From NCBI GenBank assembly GCA_026874595.1, contig CM049321.1:19068979-19132978 (forward strand): a stretch of DNA of 64,000 nt. The letters run 5' to 3'. The notes beneath the pieces are model-generated. The model worked only from the letters and a program-made list of their open reading frames with translations. It was not told the origin of the DNA and searched no databases. This stretch comes from Sipunculus nudus (Eukaryota > Annelida > Sipuncula > Golfingiida > Sipunculidae). Positions 1 through 12,111 of the stretch are shown one piece after another; position 1 is the first letter of the stretch, and each line of letters opens with the position of its first letter. Made by a program: the position numbers and the translations under genes.

Positions 1-895
1 TATCATACACAAAACTGGTGGCACCACCTGCAACCATTTTTGCACTGTCCGTCTGTTTGTCTGCCGTGAAATAATGTCACTTATATCTCGGCAGTGGTTT
101 GACATATCTGCCTAAAATTTTGCAGTTTTATACATCCTGGATAGCTTTCTTGATTTTATGACATGTGGCGCCACCTACATTATAGTTTACGCTACAGACA
201 TCCAAGCTCATATCTCGGGAACCATTTGAACAATTGGGCCAAAATGTTGCATGCGTATAGATCTCACATAGGTCTTTATCATACACAAAACTGAAGGGGC
301 CACCTGCAATCATTTTTGCACATTTTTCACAGCGTCTGTCTGTTTGTCTGCCGTGGCCTAAAATCACTCATTTCTCTGTATTGGTTTGACATAACTGCCT
401 AAAATTTTGCAGGTTTATACATCCTGGACAGCTTTCTTGATTTTATGACAGGTGGCGCCACCTACAGTCTAGTTAACGCTGCACACATCCAAGCTCATAC
501 CTAAGAAACGATTTGACCGATTGGGCCAAAATTGTGCATGTGTTTAGATCTCACATAGGTCTTTATCATACACAAAAAAAGAGGGGCCACCTGCAACCAT
601 TTTTTCACAGCATCTGTCTGTTTCTCTGCTGTTGGCTAAAATCACTCATATACATGTAGTGGTTTGACTTTTCTGCCTAAAACTCTGCATATGTATACAA
701 CTTGGACAGCTTTCTGGATTTGTGGTAGGTGGCACAACCTATATACACATTTAGGCTGCAGACATCCATGCTAATATGCAACACACCTCACTCTATTTCC
801 CCTTGCCACTCAGTCCATGCCTCACTTCACCTGTTCCACTCTGATTTTGGCTGATACACGTATCGGCTACCACTTGTCGGCTACCCGTATTCTAG
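1..895 (+). mobile_element. Helitron-like element, family C, copy 1 (5' part beyond window)
   Basis: Tandem units of about 270-280 bp run from base 1 to about 770. Each holds the phrases atatctcgggaaccgtttga, catcctggatagc and the palindrome GGTGGCGCCACC or a decayed form of it. The 3' end matches copy C2 (38576-40303): a gatacacg block, an imperfect hairpin, cccgtatt and terminal CTAG (892-895) followed by a T run. No coding capacity. It is inserted in the tail of a family D element (896-1058). The units are more decayed here than in C2. Confidence 0.72.
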
Positions 896-1058
896 TTTTT
901 AAAGTTTACACATTTTTTTCTCCAGACTTAATCTTGGCCTGTTGGTTAATCTGTTTGATGCTTCAGTTGAATGAGTATATACTACCATTCTGATGATAAA
1001 ATTTCCTTTTGCGAATATCTTCCCAGTCAGCTGAGCGTCATGACCCATGGGTCACTTG
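896..1058 (+). mobile_element. 3' tail of a family D Helitron-like element
   Basis: Aligns with 41813-41994 through the phrases gttggttaatctgtttgatg and gataaaatttccttttgc, then AGTCAGCTGAGCGTCATGAC, the perfect palindrome TGACCCATGGGTCA and the end CTTG. The body lies to the left, beyond the inserted family C element. Confidence 0.75.
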
Positions 1059-1535
1059 TTTTTATTATTATTCATCTGATAATATAGATGAGGAATTTTG
1101 GAAGTTCGGCATTTTGACACTGTCAAGAATAATTCAGACACTTCACAATATAAGCACGCATACAGTCCCTCCAAAACTGATGTAAAAGTATTCCCTTTGC
1201 TTTCGGTCTCAATCGTTATCATGAAGTTGCTTTTAAAACAATGTTTATAGTTTGTAAGCATGATTTGATAGCAGGACACCAACAAAGACTTCCATCTTGT
1301 AAATAGAGGAACGCTTTGTATTGCGTCAAGTGAAGCTTTTATGTATGCACATTAAAACCAGCTTACATATCATGGAGATTATTAGGGGAAAGGCACACTC
1401 TCTCTCTCTCGCTCTCTCTCTCTCTCACTCTCTCTCTTAATCCCAAGCCCAAAAAATGGTTATAATCTCTCACAACTAGCACGGGATTCAGAAAAGTATA
1501 GGAATATTGGCATTACATGCTTCAAAGAACCTTAT
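1059..1535. other. Intergenic or intronic DNA with a CT microsatellite
   Basis: No gene seen. An interrupted (CT)n tract lies at 1399-1438. The rest is unique-looking AT-rich sequence. Short minus-strand frames here show no recognisable domain. Confidence 0.5.
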
Positions 1536-1700
1536 TAGAAACGGCAACGAAAGAAGCTAACGCTGTTTCGTTACTTAAAATGTGGATACATATAACGAGA
1601 CAACAACGAAGGGTTTCGAGTTACGCTCGTTGTTTTCTCGTTTGATTCTCGTTGTTTTCTCGTTAAAGTACACCTAACGAATGAGATAACGACAAAACTA
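1536..1700. repeat. Palindromic-word repeat (AACGAGA/TCTCGTT)
   Basis: The words aacgaga, caacaacga and their complements tctcgtt and tcgttgtt recur in both orientations (for example 1596-1612 against 1629-1647 and 1648-1666), so the segment can fold back on itself. The outer edges and any target duplication are not clear. It is probably a remnant of a DNA transposon end with reiterated subterminal motifs. Confidence 0.5.
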
Positions 1701-2361
1701 TAAAATTTTTGAGTTCACCCCCCCAGGTCCCTGTCAGCTTCTGCTGACCAGTTAGAAAGAAACTATGCCAGGGTCCTGCTTGATAAAAGCAAATAAACAT
1801 GGAAAAAGCTAGGATAATAAACTGCCAGGTAAAACCTGTATAAAATACTTTATGCAGGTTTTATCCACTGGGTTTGGGTAAAATTGGTTTTTACCCAGAT
1901 TAAATGCTAATCTTACCTTGTAGATCAGTAATTATCTTGACATTGTCAGGAATGATTATTACACTTATTTATAATTATGAGAGATTCTCTAAAGGGACAC
2001 CTTTTCTGTCAGTACTTGAAGCTGGAGTTCAGATATGTGAATGACATGTTATATATGTGTACAAGTCTTATCTCTATCATACTGCGAGTGAGAGTTATTG
2101 GTAGACAGAGACAATTATATCTCTTGTGTTCCTAGCCAGGTACCTCCTACTGTTTGCCAGTGGCCCTGGAACATGTGACTTATCTGAAAGTGTACTCAGG
2201 GCTGTCACAACACCAAAGACATTCCACACTCACAGCATACTGTGTATTGCCCAACATATCAAATATATCATAAATCTCACATGAAGGCAACACAGTGACT
2301 TAAAGTTAGCCCTGAATACACAACTCACCCAAACATTTGATTAGAATCAGGCTGATGGGGC
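1701..2361. other. AT-rich spacer with a short inverted-word patch
   Basis: No gene seen. At 1829-1905 the words ggtaaaacctg, caggttttatcc and gggtaaaa/tttaccc occur in both orientations. They resemble the vocabulary of the hAT-type element at 2370-3493 and may be a decayed relative. Confidence 0.4.
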
Positions 2362-2369
2362 CTACTAGG

Positions 2370-3493
2370 CAGGGTTGGCAGTTTTATCTGCAGTTGGTTT
2401 AATCCACTGGATTCATCTGGATTAATCTGGATCGGTTAAAACAGGTTTTATCCAGTTTTATCCTAAATTTGGGTGTATATACTGTATTGCATTTCATATT
2501 TAATTTAGCTTTCCACTGTAAAATAATAAAGTTCTTATAAGAAGCTTTTTTCTAGTTGACTGAATTTATATTATGTTTTTATATAGTTATACATAAAACA
2601 AACATTTCTTGTTACAGATCTCTACTGAAAGTGATGCCATGATCTTGATAATAAGACTGAGACTTTAAATTATTTCTCTTCTTTAGAGTGACTTTTTAAA
2701 ACATTATCAAATATTTTGTACATTACACTCTTAAAAAGTTAAACAACTGCAGTTCACACATGTTTAGTTAAACTCCACAATCATTTGTACCATATAATGT
2801 ACTGTCATTTACTGATTAACATTTATTCTTACATCTGAGAGAGATGTACATAATCTGGTCATTTATTGCATAAATGACTTAAGATATACAATGAAATCAG
2901 TTGTCAATAATTTTATGAGGGTTCCCTTTGACATGCCGATAATAAAATGCAAAAAAAGCTAACTTGCCTCAGTTTGTTTCTCTAAATGTGGGTTAGTCAT
3001 GACAGCCTGAGAGGAGAAACCTCCATTGGATCAAAGTCATTCAGGCATCCTCCTCCACTGACCACTGGATTTTAGTTTCCCCTAAGTTGTTGACAATTGG
3101 GCTGCAAATGTCACCCTGTAGCCTGCTCTAGATATGACTATATGTAAATTGTTGGTGGCTTAGGAAGATGCTTAAAAAATGATACATCCTAATGAGAAAT
3201 TGACCACCAGCCAGAAGAGTAACATAGCATAAGCTACAGTGGCTGCTGACAATAGTGAAACCTGAACCTGGGGGAACTTGCCAATCGGATATCAAGCTTA
3301 TATATTAATAAACCTCCTGAACTTATTTATCCTGATTAACATAATATAATTTAACTAATTTTACACGGTGATTTTTAGTTTGATCCAGTTTAATCCTGTA
3401 TAATCCGGATAAAACTGGATTAAACCGGATAAAACCCAGGTTTATCCATTGTCCTGGATTAAACAGGTTTTATACGGATAAAACCCAACCCTG
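2370..3493. mobile_element. hAT-type non-autonomous DNA transposon (MITE), 1124 bp
   Basis: The termini are inverted: left CAGGGTTGG...TTTTATC, right GGATAAAACCCAACCCTG. Both sides are flanked by the identical octamer ctactagg (2362-2369 and 3494-3501), the 8-bp target duplication expected of hAT transposases. Within about 100 bp of each end, words such as gtttaatcc, ggattaaac and ggttttatcc recur in both orientations, as expected for subterminal transposase-binding motifs. There is no transposase frame; the interior (2470-3350) is AT-rich and non-coding. Confidence 0.88.
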
Positions 3494-3580
3494 CTACTAG
3501 GTGTCATGGGTTGTATGGAAAACAGCACTACCCTATTTCAGCAGTATTCAACTATTGCCATTGATCTAAAAACATAAGAA

Positions 3581-3990
3581 CCGGCTTCTGTGGCTCAAGG
3601 GTTGAGCACAGGATTCAAAACTTGGAGGTTGTGAGTTAAAATCTCAGCCGAAGAGTGGTGAGATTTTCACGGTCAGCCCTAACTCAGGATGAGTGTTTTG
3701 CAGGCTTAATGGGAAGGTGGTGCCCCATGGCCATGTATCACTCACGAATGAGTGCATCTTTGGGTGTTCCTCTGTGTAATGACCCAGGAATGAGGATGAT
3801 TACACACAAAGGGCCTGCATGTGCAGTAGACACCAGGCCTGGGTGACAACAGCTGTCATGCTGTCATGTAGTCCCAAACTGAAATGGAACTCTGCAGATT
3901 TAAATATTATCTTAAGAATTAAAATTTAGATAAGTCAGCATTAAAATATTGGAGACGGTTACCTACCTTGACAAACAAAACTAAAAATAA
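3581..3990 (+). mobile_element. tRNA-derived SINE, family S, copy 1
   Basis: The 5' part is tRNA-like, with an A-box-like tggctcaagggttgagcac and a degraded B box (gagttaaaatctc). Next comes a body shared with 6102-6550, 20558-25527 and 56109-56515: a cggtcagccc phrase, gcaggcttaatgggaaggtg, actcacgaatgagtgca and ccaggcctgggt. The tail holds ggagacggttacct and an A-rich end. The body contains spurious short frames and no protein gene. Confidence 0.8.
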
Positions 3991-5004
3991 AATAGAAGGA
4001 TATGAGTTATGAATTGGCACAAAGGGAAACATGAATGTTAAAAATCAAGGAATAAGTCCCATCCCTTTTGTGGTTGCACAGATCTGTATTTTATAAAAGG
4101 ATCATGGGATAGTATTTGTTTAATAGATATCAGATAACTGCATGAATAGGCCCTTTTAGAAGTAAAGAAATATATGTAATAAATAACGAAAAGTCTGTTA
4201 TAATCTAAGTAACATCATGCATGCTAGTGGTGAAGCATTGTTTCTTTGTCATGATTTTCAGCAGAGTTTTTAATATGGCTCTTGTGTCCACTCTGATGTC
4301 TAAGTTGACTCTCTAAAAGCAAAATTGCAGATAGATTTAAGTTATGTTGTTAAATAATACAAAATACTCCATAGTTAGGTGCATATATATAAATATTCTT
4401 CAGTTGTGTAAAGATTTAAAATTAAAGTAATTCTATAATTAAAAAAATGTTGTCGCAGTAGTCATATTCCCTTGAACAGTTATCTTAAACCTAGCTCTTT
4501 GAAAATATTATGTTGCAGTTAAACAAAATCTTGTAAAATGCTGCAAACAACTTTGAGATTATTGTCAAACAAAAAATTCACATCCTGCATTTCAACTTTA
4601 AATTTGTTAAATAAATTGTTATTGTTGCTGAAACTTGATAGACTGTTGTCAAATAAAATGAAACCATATATCCATTTTTGCTGTCTATTCCATCACTTTT
4701 TCCTTAAAAAAAGCCTGCTCAATGTTAAAGCTCTCTTTAATGAGATAATTTAAAAGTGGGTGTTAACAGATGAGTGTAATTTAGCTGATTTTGCTAATTT
4801 ATTATTGAGAATAAATGTTCCATAACAAGCTGTTATCTTCTAATGCTTCTACCAATGGCCAATTAGCCTTTTTCTGCTTGCATTCTGGATTCTAAAAGAG
4901 TGCTAACTGCCGAGTTGTTGTGATCTTCGAAACTGAGCTGGAACTCTGTAAGACTCCACGAACGAGTGGGGGAGGGGGACCACTCGTTAAGTCTTGTCAT
5001 GCAG
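3991..5004. other. AT-rich non-coding stretch
   Basis: No gene, RNA or clear repeat seen. The 71-codon frame at 4538-4753 is low-complexity leucine- and asparagine-rich translation of AT-rich DNA. At 4955-4990 a short inverted pair (acgagtggg / ccactcgt) forms a small hairpin. Confidence 0.4.
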
Positions 5005-5135
5005 ACCTGGGGTCATTTCAGATAAATTTTTCAGTTCAGGTTCAATCCAAGCCATAAATTTTTATGACACTTCAATTTAAATTCAGTTTAGTGTGTTTCT
5101 GTTCAAATAATTACTGTTCAGTTCAGATTCAGGTT
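5005..5135. repeat. Reiterated-word repeat (TTCAGTTCAG), possible hAT-like end
   Basis: Starts with CAGACCTGGGGTCATTTCAG and reiterates ttcagttcag, aggttcaatc and ttcaaat over about 130 bp. CAG-type termini with reiterated subterminal words resemble the two hAT-type elements in this window. No right end or target duplication was found. Confidence 0.35.
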
Positions 5136-6101
5136 GCAATTAAAAATTATAAAGTCAAAAACTTTGGTATTAAAGACATTTCTTTGGGAGTGTGGCGATA
5201 CACAAAATAAGGCATAGGTGAGAAAAGTGGGCATCTTATCAGATGGAAGTGAGTTAAGTGACCTATTTCTTGCATCCAACTTAATTTTATAAAGATAATT
5301 CCTAGGCTGTACATATTGTTTATATCGACATGTTAATAACATAGTGGGGTTAGGGGGTTCCTTAAATAACCACAATTATCTGTTTAAATCCAAATACATC
5401 CAACAAAGTTATTGTGTAGCAAAGCAAACAAAAAAGAGTTTTGCAAATGACAAAATATTGCACTGCTTCATATGCTCCAACAACCAACAACCTGAACTTC
5501 CGCACATGTTTCTTTTGTTTGTGGCACATTTTATTATTTTACTATATTACAGGTGCATATTAGAACATTTCTTAACAGGAATTTCCAGAAGTTCCGTAAT
5601 TGTTTGCATGCAGTGTAAACCAGATCTCTCAAATCCTAACAATAAGGCAGGTAAATAGCTGGCTATAAGCTTCATATATATAATATATAACACTTATTGT
5701 ACATGGGTTTTACAAATAATTATTAAACTAATCAAGGTACTCTCTATGGCTCAGATGATGGCTTTCTGTAGTCTGTAACTTGGGTGGAGGAAACGGGAGA
5801 AAGCCACAGGCCTTTGACAGCAAACTACAACCCACTCTCATGGCCACACTGGGAAAGGAACCTGGGTCGCCAGCAGAGAGAGCTGAGCATTTTACCTCTG
5901 ACTATCCAGTTTGTACCCAGCTGAGGGAATTTAATGGGTTACACAGAAATATCTTAGTATGCATACCAGTACTAATGAACAAAGTTAGTACCCAGTATCT
6001 ACATAAGATAAATGAGTGGGGTAACACAGAAAACCCCTTCTTCAACTCTCTTGCAGACATGTATACAAACAGATGCACATACAGAGAATTAAATGAAAAC
6101 A
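5136..6101. other. Non-coding stretch with a possible degraded repeat at about 5775-5910
   Basis: Mostly AT-rich with no gene seen. At 5775-5910 a GC-richer patch (gtggaggaaacgggagaaag through gcagagagagctgagcattt) has the look of an old dispersed-repeat fragment. I cannot assign a family, and reading frames through it are broken or run into the SINE. Confidence 0.35.
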
Positions 6102-6550
6102 CCAGCTTCTGTGGTTCAGGGGTAGAGCACAGGACTCAAAGGCAGGAGATCCTGGGTTCAAATCTCAGCTGAGGGGGTGAAAATGTTTACGGTTGGCCCC
6201 GTCCCTAGGGTGTGCACTCTGAAGGCTTATTAAATGGGAAGGCCGTGCCCAATGGCTGAGTTTTACTCACAAATGAGTGCACCTTTCAGGGTTTCCTCGG
6301 TAGTAATACCCAGCAATGGTTTGATTATTAACCCAGGGCGTACAAGTGTAGAAGTCACCGGGCCTGGTTTAGTGGTTAACACCAGGATATAAAATAAGAC
6401 TTAAGAGAAAGCTTGTTATACTACCCTGTCATGGAGTCCAAAACTGGTCCAGTGGAATTCTGAACATGTAAATATATATATTTAGTTAATGTAGCACTAA
6501 AAAATGGAGGCAGTTACCTCCTACAAAATATTTTAAAGAGGAAAAAAAAA
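6102..6550 (+). mobile_element. tRNA-derived SINE, family S, copy 2 (best preserved)
   Basis: The tRNA-like head has an A-box-like gtggttcaggggtagagcac and a B box gggttcaaatctc, 35-40 bp apart as in a tRNA promoter. The body matches the other family S copies (gttggccccgtcc, actcacaaatgagtgcacct, accgggcctggtt). The tail has ggaggcagttacctcc, itself a small palindrome, followed by an A-rich run. Transcription by RNA polymerase III and mobilisation by a LINE are expected from the class and are not shown here. Confidence 0.85.
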
Positions 6551-7268
6551 GAAGAATTAAATATAAACAGTACACTCATTTCCTGTAAGGTTAATTAAAC
6601 TTGATGTCAACAGATCTTTTGCGTAATCAGAGGTCAGGTTCACATTTCAGCAGTTGGGTGTGACTGAAGACTTAGGTCCCACAGTAAGGCAGGGCTGACT
6701 GCCAGAAAATTAGCTGGAGCACCTGTTAGTGATTACCAGCTGTTGTAGGTGACTAGGATTAATTCAGAACAGTGCTGACTTTGTTGTATGTGCTGTTGCA
6801 GAACAGGAGAATGGTATGTCAGTGCTGTCTGGTCTAATATGTCATTCATGCACAGTGGTCTGTAAAGTTGCTTGGGGTTCTTGAAGTTAACATTTCTCAC
6901 TCTCTGTGGCATGAAATTTCAGACTCCCTTATAGTTTGATTGGTCTCAGGGACTTTCCTAATAGTCCAACAGAGCCAGGCATCTGGCAGGATCTTCACTT
7001 ACATAGGCTTAAAGCCTCGTAAACCTGATATATATTAAGTTATCACCATAACAGACTTATATATACACTAGATCTGGATTTAAGATGTTACAGGTTTTGT
7101 TTACACTGTGATGGAGTCTCCTGGGAGTCTACACTTTGACATCCTGGCCTTTGGGCAGGATAATTGTTATTTAATTCTCGTAGTTCCTAAGGAATATATG
7201 ACATATAAACTTCCATAACAGACCATAGATGGAAATGCCTAATGCATCCAGCTGACTGCAGCCCAAAA
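6551..7268. other. Non-coding stretch
   Basis: No gene, RNA or repeat recognised between the SINE and the hAT-type element. Confidence 0.4.
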
Positions 7269-7276
7269 CCAGGACC

Positions 7277-9419
7277 CAGTGATGTAGTTGAGTCCACAAC
7301 ATCTTAGTTCAAGTGCGAGTCCAAGTCCAGGCCACTCAAGTCCAAGTCCACTTCTTCGAGTCCAAGTCATTTTGACCATGAATCTAGGCAATCCAATACA
7401 AATATACTTACTTTAAGACATTTAAAAAGGATATTTGAGATAAACATGCAAATTTTGTGAGATTACAAGTGCCCTTTACTTACATTTTTAATCAAGTTTA
7501 GTCCCTAATGCATAGCTCAAAATTTGTATTTGAAGTCTTATTTCTTGTAATATTCTGTTAGTAGTCCATCCATGTGTAAGATCATTATTAGCTCAGCTGA
7601 CTTTCAGTCATGCTGGGCTATAGCGATGGGTCTTTGTCCGTCGTCCTTCCGTCTGTCTGTCCGGCCGTCCGTCCGTCCGTTAGCAGGGCACAAATCGTAA
7701 CCGTAGGGGCTAGGGCCATGAACCCATATTATGGGTCTTTTTGCTTGAATAAATAACTTATTGATTTTGGGGTCAGCTGGTCAGCAGGTTAAAGGTTGCA
7801 GGTCAAAGTTATTCACCCATTGGTTGCCAAGTAATTACACCAGATTTAAGTGGTTAGTAGTTACCCATCATTTAGAAAGAATCCAGTTGATATATGGGCA
7901 AAAGGCCAAGGTCATAGGTCAGGGATGTTCACAATTACTTATTTTATAGACCATCTCTATTTTTCTTGTATATATAACCATCCCACTCCAGCTGGTACAT
8001 CTCCCTGTGTGGCTGTAATTGTGAGTGACACTGGTGACATATGACTCCCTTTTGTATCAGCCTATTAGGTGATAAGGCTCAGTGATAAGTACCTCGTTAC
8101 TTCATAACAAAAACAATGTTGTCAGAATGCTTCAGCCAGGCATTAAGACTATGAGAGTATAGTATTAAGGTTTAGCTAAGATGATGGGAACATTTTGCAG
8201 TTTATTTTATGGAATCCTAGCAATAAACTTAGTTTCCTAGATATCTGAATATTTTAATATATATCACCACATATTTATAAGCAAGTGTTTGTTCTCATAA
8301 TATGTGGATGTGTACCTTGGATGGCTTTTTGTTTTATTTCAAGACTCTTAGTCATGCTTTCTGCATTTCTTTTCTTTCAGGTTTGGCAGTTTACCTACCC
8401 TGCTGACCCTATTGAAAAGCAGAGTGATAATAAAAAATATTGGACTTACACTTTTTACAATTGCATATCTATAAATCTGATATGAGGGCCTGGACATGCC
8501 TTTTGAATTATTTTGGGCATTCATTACTGGATAATTTGCCCCAAGTTTGGTCTCTTATTGGAGAATGTGGGATATCAATTATGTCATACTTGTCAGAAAT
8601 CCATTTATGTCTGCCAGTTAGCCACCTTAGAAATTCTTTCTTCAGTGCAGTTTCAGTAATTTTTCTTTAATGTTTGGTCCGATTTAGAGAATGTTTGTTG
8701 TCTGATTTCAGACTTGTCAGAAGTCCAATATGGCCACCAGGCAACCATCTTTTAATTCCTTTTGTTCATATTATCTCAAGAACAGTTAAAGTGAATGCAG
8801 TTGGATGTATATTTATGTAATCTTGTAAAGGATTGGGTCAAATATTTCTGAATAAATATTACCATCATTTATAAAAGTGCAGTACAGTTGGCTTGTATTG
8901 AATAAAAATTCATACAGAAGCACCTGTTTCTCAACAATTCTTGCATGTATTTCCTTGATTTTTGCTATATATTTTGATCTCATATTTGCCCTTTGTGGTG
9001 TTCCTTTTGAGACTGACAGGTTTCAAGCAAGCTGTTGGAATAGTTCCTGATAACTTAACAATCATGCATTTTACTCAGACCATCAATTCACTGTGTTTTA
9101 ACCAGACATAGGTGATATATATTTCTGTTGTCATAGAAAATTTTCAACAAATTGGCAAATTGGTTCTTCAAAATTTGACTGGAAGTTGTGAATCTCAGTC
9201 CATGATGTCACAGGTCATGCTTGGCAGCTGAGCGTCATGACCCATGGGTCACTTGTATTGTTTTCTTTTCTACTTGACTTGAGATTGTCTCCGTCTGATT
9301 TCTTGAGTCCTTACCTCCAAGTCTGAGTGCAAGTCACAGTCTAAAGCCCTTGAGTCCAAGTACAAGTCCTTAAAAAGTGGACTTGAAATCCAAGTCTTGA
9401 CTCAAGTGCTAAATCTCTT
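7277..9419. mobile_element. Second hAT-type MITE, split by a Helitron-like insertion
   Basis: The identical octamer ccaggacc flanks both ends (7269-7276 and 9420-9427). The left end CAGTGATGTAGTTGAGTCC pairs imperfectly with the complement of the right end, AAGAGATTTAGCACTTGAGTC. Words of the form gagtccaagtcc and ggacttg recur within each arm. Removing the family D insert (7590-9255) leaves about 480 bp with no coding capacity. The edges rest on the target duplication and the imperfect TIR. Confidence 0.75.
7590..9255 (+). mobile_element. Helitron-like element, family D, copy 1
   Basis: The 5' end, agctcagctgactttcag, carries GCTCAGCTGACT. The 3' part carries CAGCTGAGC, then the 14-nt palindrome TGACCCATGGGTCA and terminal CTTG. 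This is a subterminal inverted repeat plus 3' hairpin, as in Helentron/HINE elements. Near the 5' end is a run of gtccg/gtctg repeats. It aligns with 37627-41994 over most of its length but lacks that copy's AGGTCA-rich cassettes and a stretch before the 3' end. It is nested in the hAT-type element 7277-9419. Confidence 0.78.
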
Positions 9420-9427
9420 CCAGGACC

Positions 9428-10863
9428 AATTTATTCCTGGGTGGAGATTGAGCATCTTTGTGGTAAGGACCAAGGCCAGGGGTCTTTATTAGATAACTCA
9501 TGTTCATACTGCATTGATACAAATATCATACTAATTAATTAATAAGTTATTGAAACTAGTTCAAACTACGTCCCAATATGGTTTTACCAATGCGTATCAA
9601 ATCATGAGTGAGTACTGGTGTAGTTTGAATAGAATGTGGATATTTAGACAATAAATTGGTATGCATTACTGTATTCAGGGAATAGGGGTGTAATGTAAAC
9701 TTTGCTAAACTCCCGCATTTCATACGGGAGATCACTTTGTGAAGAGAATTAAACGTTGAGACCTGCATGGTTAAGCTATTAAATAATCTGATGACAAAAA
9801 CAGTACTGCACAGTTTGTGGTAATGATATCTCTGTCTGGGTAAGTAATATAAATTGACCTACAAATTGCCCTTTGTTTCCATTGGGACATAAAATGCATG
9901 GTATAATTAGGAAGAGAAATACTGTTGAGTAAAGTAGGCAAATATAATTTTATCCCTGCACATTCACAAAGTGTTAAAATGATGGCTGTGATAATAATAA
10001 TAGCTAGTGGAGATTACAGTGGTAACAATGAAAATTATAATAGGCATAAGTATATATATATAGTAATCATAATCATTTACATGATGATGACCACACAGGT
10101 CATACAAATTATACTTAAAACTAATAAAACTTCCTTGAATCACATGCCTGTTACCCTTTAATTTCTTTTTATGAGTGTGATTGTTAATAACGTTTATACA
10201 TTTTAAGTAGTTATAATTGATGGAGCTATAAAAAATTAAAAGGTATTTCAGTGCAACCTCCCAGTTGTGGTTCAGGGATATAGGAAGACTTCTAAAAAAG
10301 GTTATGAATCTCCAAGTATTCATAAAAATAAATAAAAAAGTGCTTGTTATAGAAGGATGTCTAGTATAAACAGAAGCCTGTTATGAAAGGTTAAAAATTC
10401 CCTTGTATTTCTTTGTCTTTTGGGTTACTGTGGGTCAAGGATAGATAAATCAGTATTATTTATCAGTTGTGATTCCAGAGGCCTGAGCTAGGCTTGTTGC
10501 CAAAGGTGACTGATCAAATAACAAATCTATAGCTGATAGCTTGGTGTTACTGTATGTTCTTTGTGTAGTCAGAATGGCAAGGTGCCATGTGCACTTAAAT
10601 GACACATCGTGACAGGTATGTCACTGAGTGCAAGGGACCCAGAAATGGCCCAGACCACAGGTACAGCTGAAGAAGGGTTAATAATAGTCACAGGGCATAC
10701 ACATATCAATATATGATGTATTATGTTGTCTGTAACTGCTGTTTTTGTGTAGATATGTATTGTCCAATGAGGTAACATTTATAACAATAAATACTATTCT
10801 TTAATACAGGTATATTTTACAGTTGTTATTTACCACACATATTATTGACTTGTCATATATATT
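9428..10863. other. AT-rich non-coding stretch
   Basis: No gene seen. The opposed frames at 9925-10161 and 9964-10323 are AT-rich shadows (isoleucine, tyrosine and asparagine runs) without domains. Confidence 0.4.
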
Positions 10864-10865
10864 TA

Positions 10866-11781
10866 TGTCAGAGACGAGATTGAAATCCAGGCGGATTTTA
10901 AATTCGCCTAGACGAGATTGCGATTGTGATCTCGCCTAGGCGAGATTGCAATTGTGATCTCGGCTAGACAGATTTTAAACTTGCCTAGACGAGATCACAA
11001 TCGCAATCTCGCCTAGGCGAGATTAAAATCCATCATGGAGTAGGCCAGGATTTTAATCTCGCCTAGGCCAGTTTAAAATCTGTCTGGTGTCATCCAGGCG
11101 AGTTTAAAATCTGTCTGATATTACTTAGGCGAGTTTAAAATCTGGTTTGTTAAAAAGGTTGTTAAGAAAACTGGAGAAAAAAATAAAGATTAAGTACTGT
11201 TTAGCAAATAATTGGTATAATAAGGATGCTGTAGACCACATGAAACACATCAAAGGTGCAAATAATAATCAAATATCTATTTCATAATTCTGTTTCCAAA
11301 ATTAATGTTAATTATCACATGAATAATTATTACATTACTGTAAAAAGTTAATTATTACATTAATACTATAATATTCTGTAAATATTAATAAATATATTAC
11401 TTTTTAACTTTATATAACCATTCAGTGTTAAAATATTGAAAATCCGACTGAAAATATCTTTCATATGTCAATTACAATGCTTAATATATTAGGAAATTAG
11501 ATCAGATCACTATTCTAATCTCGCCTAGGCAGATTTTAAACTCGCCTAAGTAATATCAGGCAGATTTTAAACTCGCCTGGATGACACCAGACGGATTTTA
11601 AACTCGCCTAGGCGAGATTAAAATCCTGGCCTGCTCCATGATGGGATTTTAATCTCGCCTAGGCGAGATTGCGATTGTGATCTCGTCTAGGCGAGTTTAA
11701 AATCCGTCTAGCCGAGATCACAATCGCAATCTCGTCTAGGCGAATTTAAAATCCGCCTGGATTTCAATCTCGTCTCTGACA
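10866..11781. mobile_element. Foldback-type DNA transposon with about 280-bp inverted arms
   Basis: The outer ends TGTCAGAGACGAGATTG and their complement are flanked by TA on both sides (10864-10865, 11782-11783). The left arm (10866 to about 11150) and right arm (about 11510-11781) are complementary over nearly their whole length. Inside each arm the palindrome tctcgcctaggcgaga and words such as gattgcgattgtgatctcg and tttaaactcgcc alternate, so each arm can also form hairpins alone. The 350-bp AT-rich interior has no coding sequence. The TA duplication suggests a Tc1/mariner-related transposase; the class is otherwise uncertain. Confidence 0.85.
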
Positions 11782-11783
11782 TA

Positions 11784-12111
11784 TACACAATGGATGTTTA
11801 GGTAATACAAGCCAGAAAAAGTTGTATTCATCAAGGTTTTACATATTTCGCAGTTTTACAAAAGTTTAGATGTGCAACAAAAATGAATAGTATACATTTA
11901 TTCCATTTTAATTTAATTTATGTCCGGTATAGGTCCTACTCATATATACTTGTTCAACTAGGTCTATGTATTTGAAGATTGAATGTCATAAATAAAATTT
12001 TTTCATGACAAAATTAGATTTAAGTTTATGAATAGCTGAAATAAGGTGAGTTTTCCTTAATTTTATCAGAAGTATGTGCTCTTGGAGTTATTTAGTATTA
12101 TGTCAACTCCC
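11784..12111. other. AT-rich non-coding stretch
   Basis: Nothing recognisable. Confidence 0.4.

Noticed and set aside
5780-6172. 130-codon open frame on the + strand
   Set aside because: Its last quarter reads through the tRNA-like head of a SINE and the rest shows no domain; it is a chance frame.
9964-10323. 119-codon minus-strand frame
   Set aside because: Low-complexity translation of AT-rich DNA (Y, I, N and H runs) overlapping a frame on the other strand.
10861-11786. hAT assignment for the foldback element, because it contains CAGAG...CTCTG
   Set aside because: The octamers outside CAGAG and CTCTG (atttatgt and acatatac) do not match, whereas TA outside TGTCAGAG/CTCTGACA does.
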